64,000 bases of DNA. Origin: Prevotella sp. GTDB taxonomy: Bacteria; Bacteroidota; Bacteroidia; Bacteroidales; Bacteroidaceae. The notes below the pieces were generated by a model. It was not told the DNA's origin. It made no database searches and saw only the letters and a list, made by a program, of their open reading frames with translations. Made by a program: the position numbers and the translations under genes. The stretch is from assembly GCA_017471465.1 (NCBI GenBank), contig JAFUTI010000018.1, forward strand, positions 1-64,000, in the 5' to 3' direction. Shown here piece by piece: positions 61,752 to 64,000 of the stretch; position 1 is the stretch's first letter; the number at the start of each line of letters is the position of its first letter.

Positions 61752-62189
61752 TCAGGCTGCTGCAGCCGATAATTGTGCACTTAGATCATTCAGTGCGGCC
61801 TTGAATTGGGCAATCTCCTTCATGTTGAAGAACATCTTCTTTCCGTTTACCACATTTCCATTCAGCCGTTGGTAGAGCCATGCGCTGGACTTGTCGAAAT
61901 AATTCTTAGCGATATACTTGAGAGACAATGCCTCCGACAAGCCTTCCACCCGCTGCCTAAGAAGTTCCGTCTCTTCCTCGGCCTTCATCTCTGCCACGTC
62001 GTCATAGACGTTATTTATCGTTTCCATCACAGCCTGACGGAATTTCTCTTTCTGTTCGGCGTCCATTGCCTTGTAGCGTGCGTCGTTCTCGGCAGCCAAT
62101 ACGATGCGTTCTTCGTCAGTGGCATTTATCCATCTGTCAAAGTCGGCTCTCAGTTGCTCGTTTGCCATCAGTTCCTGTACGTCTTTCAT
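61752..62189 (-). CDS. DUF5053 protein
   Basis: A 145-residue mostly helical protein. The block SEALSLKYIAKNYFDKSSAWLYQRLNGNVVNGKKMFF (about residues 85-120) is the conserved core of DUF5053, which resembles a helix-turn-helix and could bind DNA. Found in Bacteroidales in phage-like or accessory settings as well as alone. It lies 40 nt after a 47-residue ORF. Confidence 0.7.
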   Translation of the reverse strand: MKDVQELMANEQLRADFDRWINATDEERIVLAAENDARYKAMDAEQKEKFRQAVMETINNVYDDVAEMKAEEETELLRQRVEGLSEALSLKYIAKNYFDKSSAWLYQRLNGNVVNGKKMFFNMKEIAQFKAALNDLSAQLSAAAA

Positions 62190-62229
62190 AACAATAACTA
62201 TTATGTCCTCTTTGGGAGAGGACGGGTTA

Positions 62230-62373
62230 CTATTTCTTTTTCAGTTCTCTGTCTATCTCGTTAATCTTGCAAAGCAATTCGTCTATCAGATCTGGAGGAA
62301 AATCAACCCCGTAGGTTTCGAGCATTTTCATCAATTGTCTGCGTTGCTCCTTTTTGAATTCTTTTTCGTCCAT
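62230..62373 (-). CDS. Small charged protein of 47 residues
   Basis: The start at 62373 (MDEKEFKKEQRRQLMKMLETYG) gives 47 residues; a reading from 62481 would start upstream of the promoter box. The protein is helical and highly charged, ending DRELKKK. No family recognised. It lies upstream of the DUF5053 gene in the same transcript. Confidence 0.55.
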   Translation of the reverse strand: MDEKEFKKEQRRQLMKMLETYGVDFPPDLIDELLCKINEIDRELKKK

Positions 62374-62418
62374 TTTGCTGAATTGTAACGTTGTACATCT
62401 TGTTTGTCTAAGATGCTG

Positions 62419-62450
62419 CAAAGATAATAATACTTTTCGTAATTTCCAAA
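62419..62450 (-). promoter_or_regulatory. Promoter of the small-protein/DUF5053 operon
   Basis: Minus strand: TTTG at 62450-62447, 20 nt, TATCTTTG at 62426-62419. Full consensus match, 45 nt before the 47-residue ORF. Confidence 0.65.
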
Positions 62451-62609
62451 TAATATTTCTATTATTTTTCTTGTAGCTCACATTTCCTAACCTGTTGGAT
62501 GAATTAGATGAATTAAATTTGTAAAATATTTATGCTTAAAAAGTTGCACATATCGTTGATTTTTAGCAACTTATTGATGTCTAAGCAACTAAGTACTATT
62601 ATCGTAGAT

Positions 62610-63257
62610 ATGCGCAACTTCGTCACAAAGTTCGGAAAAATTCTTGAAATCTGCAAGAAATTTGCAGGAAATCAAGTAAACGAGAAGGGAAATGTCCCTC
62701 GCCGTGGTGTCGTTCCCACCTTCTCCGATTTGGAGGTGGTGGCACTTTCCATCACAGCAGAGGCATTGAGTATTGACAGTGAGAACTACCTCTTCAAGAG
62801 GTTGAACACGGAATGTCCTGGAGCCATTCCTGAATATCAGGGGTCAACGTATGCCGATTTCGTTCCCGTGATTAATCCTGTGACCCTGACTGCCGGCGAT
62901 AAGACCAAGCTCTTTGTCATTCCAAACGATTTGCTGACATACCCCGTTAAAGACAGTACGATAAAAGGTTTCCGCGGCTATTTCCAGTTGAAAGGCAGTG
63001 CCGCCGCAACAGAGGCTCGCTCGTTTAGCATCGACTTTGGTGGCGAAGCAACGAGGTTGAGCGGCGTACTCGTGAATAGTGAAGGTATCAGTCCCACGGT
63101 AGAGAGAGTGGAAATACAAGAAAACTCTCCGCTGCTCATTACTAGTATCTCATCGGATAACGGCAGTGGCGGCGATCTTGGCCTTGGATACGATGATAAT
63201 GGCGGTGACGCAGATGAAGCCTTAGGCCGTATGCTTTTTGGCGATTGGAATTTCTAA
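62610..63257 (+). pseudogene. Chimeric ORF: IS982-type transposase N-terminus joined to a surface-protein C-terminus
   Basis: An open frame of 215 residues from the ATG at 62610 (an upstream start at 62532 is possible). Residues 1 to about 72 (FGKILEICKKFAG, NVPRRGVVPTFSDLEVVALS, DSENYLFKRLNTECP) are the N-terminus of an IS982-family transposase. From about 62825 the sequence changes to VNPVTLTAGDKTKLFVIP...GFRGYFQL...EARSFSIDFGGEATRL, a C-terminal block of Bacteroidetes surface proteins. The DDE catalytic part of the transposase is missing. The frame is continuous across the join. Confidence 0.6.
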
Positions 63258-63277
63258 CAGACCATAAAATGGAAAGA

Positions 63278-63306
63278 GGACTTTTCCAGCGAAAAGTCCT
63301 TCTTTT
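63278..63306 (+). terminator. Terminator after the chimeric ORF
   Basis: GGACTTTTC (63278-63286) and GAAAAGTCC (63291-63299) form a 9-bp stem around CAGC, followed by TTCTTTTTCTT. Standard intrinsic terminator shape. Confidence 0.85.
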
Positions 63307-63320
63307 TCTTCAGTACGAGC

Positions 63321-63383
63321 GGCCGTGACGTTTTTACGAGCGGCTTATATTTTTTTACGAGCGGCCGTTACGTTTACATACCT
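63321..63383. repeat. 21-bp tandem repeat, three units (locus B)
   Basis: Units at 63321-63341, 63342-63362 and 63363-63383. The first two end TTTTTACGAGC; the first and third start GGCCGT(G/T)ACG. The same unit as at 57758-57799. Confidence 0.85.
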
Positions 63384-63432
63384 CGTACCTCGCACCTCGT
63401 ATCTCGAATATAGACACCTCGTATCTCGAAAC
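63380..63432. repeat. CCTCGTACCTCGC word repeat (locus B)
   Basis: CCTCGTACCTCGCACCTCG and CACCTCGTATCTCGAA, the complement of the words around sprA. It stands between the 21-bp repeats and the inverted repeat, as do the CTTCTC words at locus A. Confidence 0.75.
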
Positions 63433-63509
63433 TGTCTCACTTTGTCTGTGATTCTCATTTTGTCTGGTCTATATATATGGTTGTCATAACGGGAAAATAC
63501 CCCACACTC

Positions 63510-63595
63510 CCCACACTCGTCACACCCACGCTATGTGTGGGAAGTGTGACGAGTGTGGGATGTTTTCCGCTTTCCTACCCATATTACGCGCGCGT
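63510..63595. repeat. Inverted-repeat element with ACGCGCGCGT (locus B)
   Basis: CCCACACTCGTCACAC (63510-63525) pairs perfectly over 16 bp with GTGTGACGAGTGTGGG (63544-63559). ACGCGCGCGT (63586-63595) follows 26 nt after the second arm. The first arm is preceded by GAAAATACC. This is the counterpart of the element at 57888-58015. Confidence 0.8.
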
Positions 63596-63641
63596 GAGTG
63601 TGTCACTTTCGACTTTACAGTTCAAAAATATGCTGAAATGC

Positions 63642-63671
63642 TTGCACTTCCGCTTTTTTTTTGTAATTTTG
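63642..63671 (+). promoter_or_regulatory. Promoter of the guanine-deaminase-like gene, directly before the start codon
   Basis: TTG at 63642-63644, 19 nt, TAATTTTG at 63664-63671. The ATG is at 63678, only 6 nt after the box, so the message should start at or next to the start codon. Confidence 0.65.
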
Positions 63672-63677
63672 CATTCT

Positions 63678-64000
63678 ATGAGAAAGGTATATAAAGCACA
63701 TATTCTCTTTACGAAAGAGAAAGACAGGTTTGAGGTGTTCGAGAACGGCTATATCGCTGTGGAAGATGGTCGTGTGATAGGTGTCTCTAACGACCTGTCG
63801 GAACTGGATTGCGAGGGTGCAGAGGTGACTGATTTCGGCAACAGTCTGCTCATCCCGGCGATGAACGATATGCACGTTCACGCGCCGCAGGTACATAATC
63901 AGGGTGTGGCCATGGACTTGGAACTGCTGCCGTGGCTGCAGCAGTACACCTTCCCCGAGGAGGCGAAATATGCCGACGTGCGTTACGCCGAGCGAATGTA
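63678..64000 (+). CDS. Amidohydrolase, guanine deaminase-like (5' part, cut by the window edge)
   Basis: The first 107 codons of a metal-dependent hydrolase, probably converting guanine to xanthine. The start at 63678 (MRKVYKAHILFTKEKDRFEV) is the only one that keeps the N-terminal beta-strands. Visible are GYIAVEDGRVIGV, the metal-binding DMHVHAPQ (HxH) and LPWLQQYTFPEEAKYAD, which resembles the LLEWLxxYTFPxE block of guanine deaminases. The remaining metal ligands lie outside the window. Confidence 0.75.
   Translation, partial: MRKVYKAHILFTKEKDRFEVFENGYIAVEDGRVIGVSNDLSELDCEGAEVTDFGNSLLIPAMNDMHVHAPQVHNQGVAMDLELLPWLQQYTFPEEAKYADVRYAERM

Noticed and set aside
61752..61780. The longer start of the C_GCAxxG gene at 61780.
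   Set aside because: It would overlap the end of the DUF5053 gene and adds residues (MHNYRLQQPDEAM) that do not match the family; the start at 61741 is preferred.

Overview
The window is a 64 kb piece of a Bacteroidales chromosome, most probably of the Prevotella group. The evidence is a long series of promoters of the Bacteroidetes type (TTTG or TTG, 19-20 nt, then TAnnTTTG), the type IX secretion translocon gene sprA next to ruvA, lipoprotein signals of the SxxC type, diaminopimelate dehydrogenase, the guaB/SurA/OstA/mutL gene order, and gut-style pectin glycosidases. Most of the DNA is moderately G+C-rich, and one island (about 34.2-37.0 kb) is visibly A+T-rich.

Layout. 0-5 kb: start of an exported protein, asnS-rluB-like-purB on the minus strand, and a tRNA-Val. 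5-13 kb: a minus-strand operon guaB - two PpiC-type periplasmic chaperones - OstA-like - mutL (nucleotide synthesis, envelope biogenesis and mismatch repair). 13-18.4 kb: tig, then clpP-clpX-recQ. 18.6-22.7 kb: a plus-strand run of glyS, an FKBP lipoprotein, an ABC-type ATPase and a DUF4435 protein; the last two resemble the PARIS anti-phage pair in layout. 22.7-28 kb: dxs-trkA-trkH and a degenerate mannose-6-phosphate isomerase. 28-38.5 kb: panE, then a complete glycine cleavage set (lipoate ligase, gcvT, gcvH, gcvPA, gcvPB) whose lpdA partner is separated from it by the A+T-rich island of three exported proteins. 38.4-41.5 kb: GH28 and GH43 pectinases. 41.6-63 kb: HerA-like ATPase, ddh, ruvA, giant sprA, nadB, dacB, serB, mutY, a scarred accessory region with a DinJ/PIN toxin-antitoxin module and gene remnants, purN, GH53 galactanase, small proteins, and an ORF made of an IS982 transposase head joined to a surface-protein tail. 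The window ends inside a guanine-deaminase-like gene.

The most unusual content is repetitive DNA. Short 7-10 bp words are tandemly repeated in many intergenic gaps. Related pyrimidine-rich runs lie in frame inside at least four genes (gcvPA, lpdA, mutY, the DUF4435 gene), and G+C-rich palindromes lie in frame inside two more (gcvT, the HerA-like gene). Two loci, after mutY and before the guanine deaminase, carry the same three-part non-coding element in the same order: 21-bp tandem repeats, word repeats, then a long inverted repeat followed 26-27 nt later by ACGCGCGCGT. Several genes also have their promoter box so close to the start codon that their mRNAs should be nearly leaderless.

All functional calls come from reading the translated sequence and from knowledge of the families; no database search was made.
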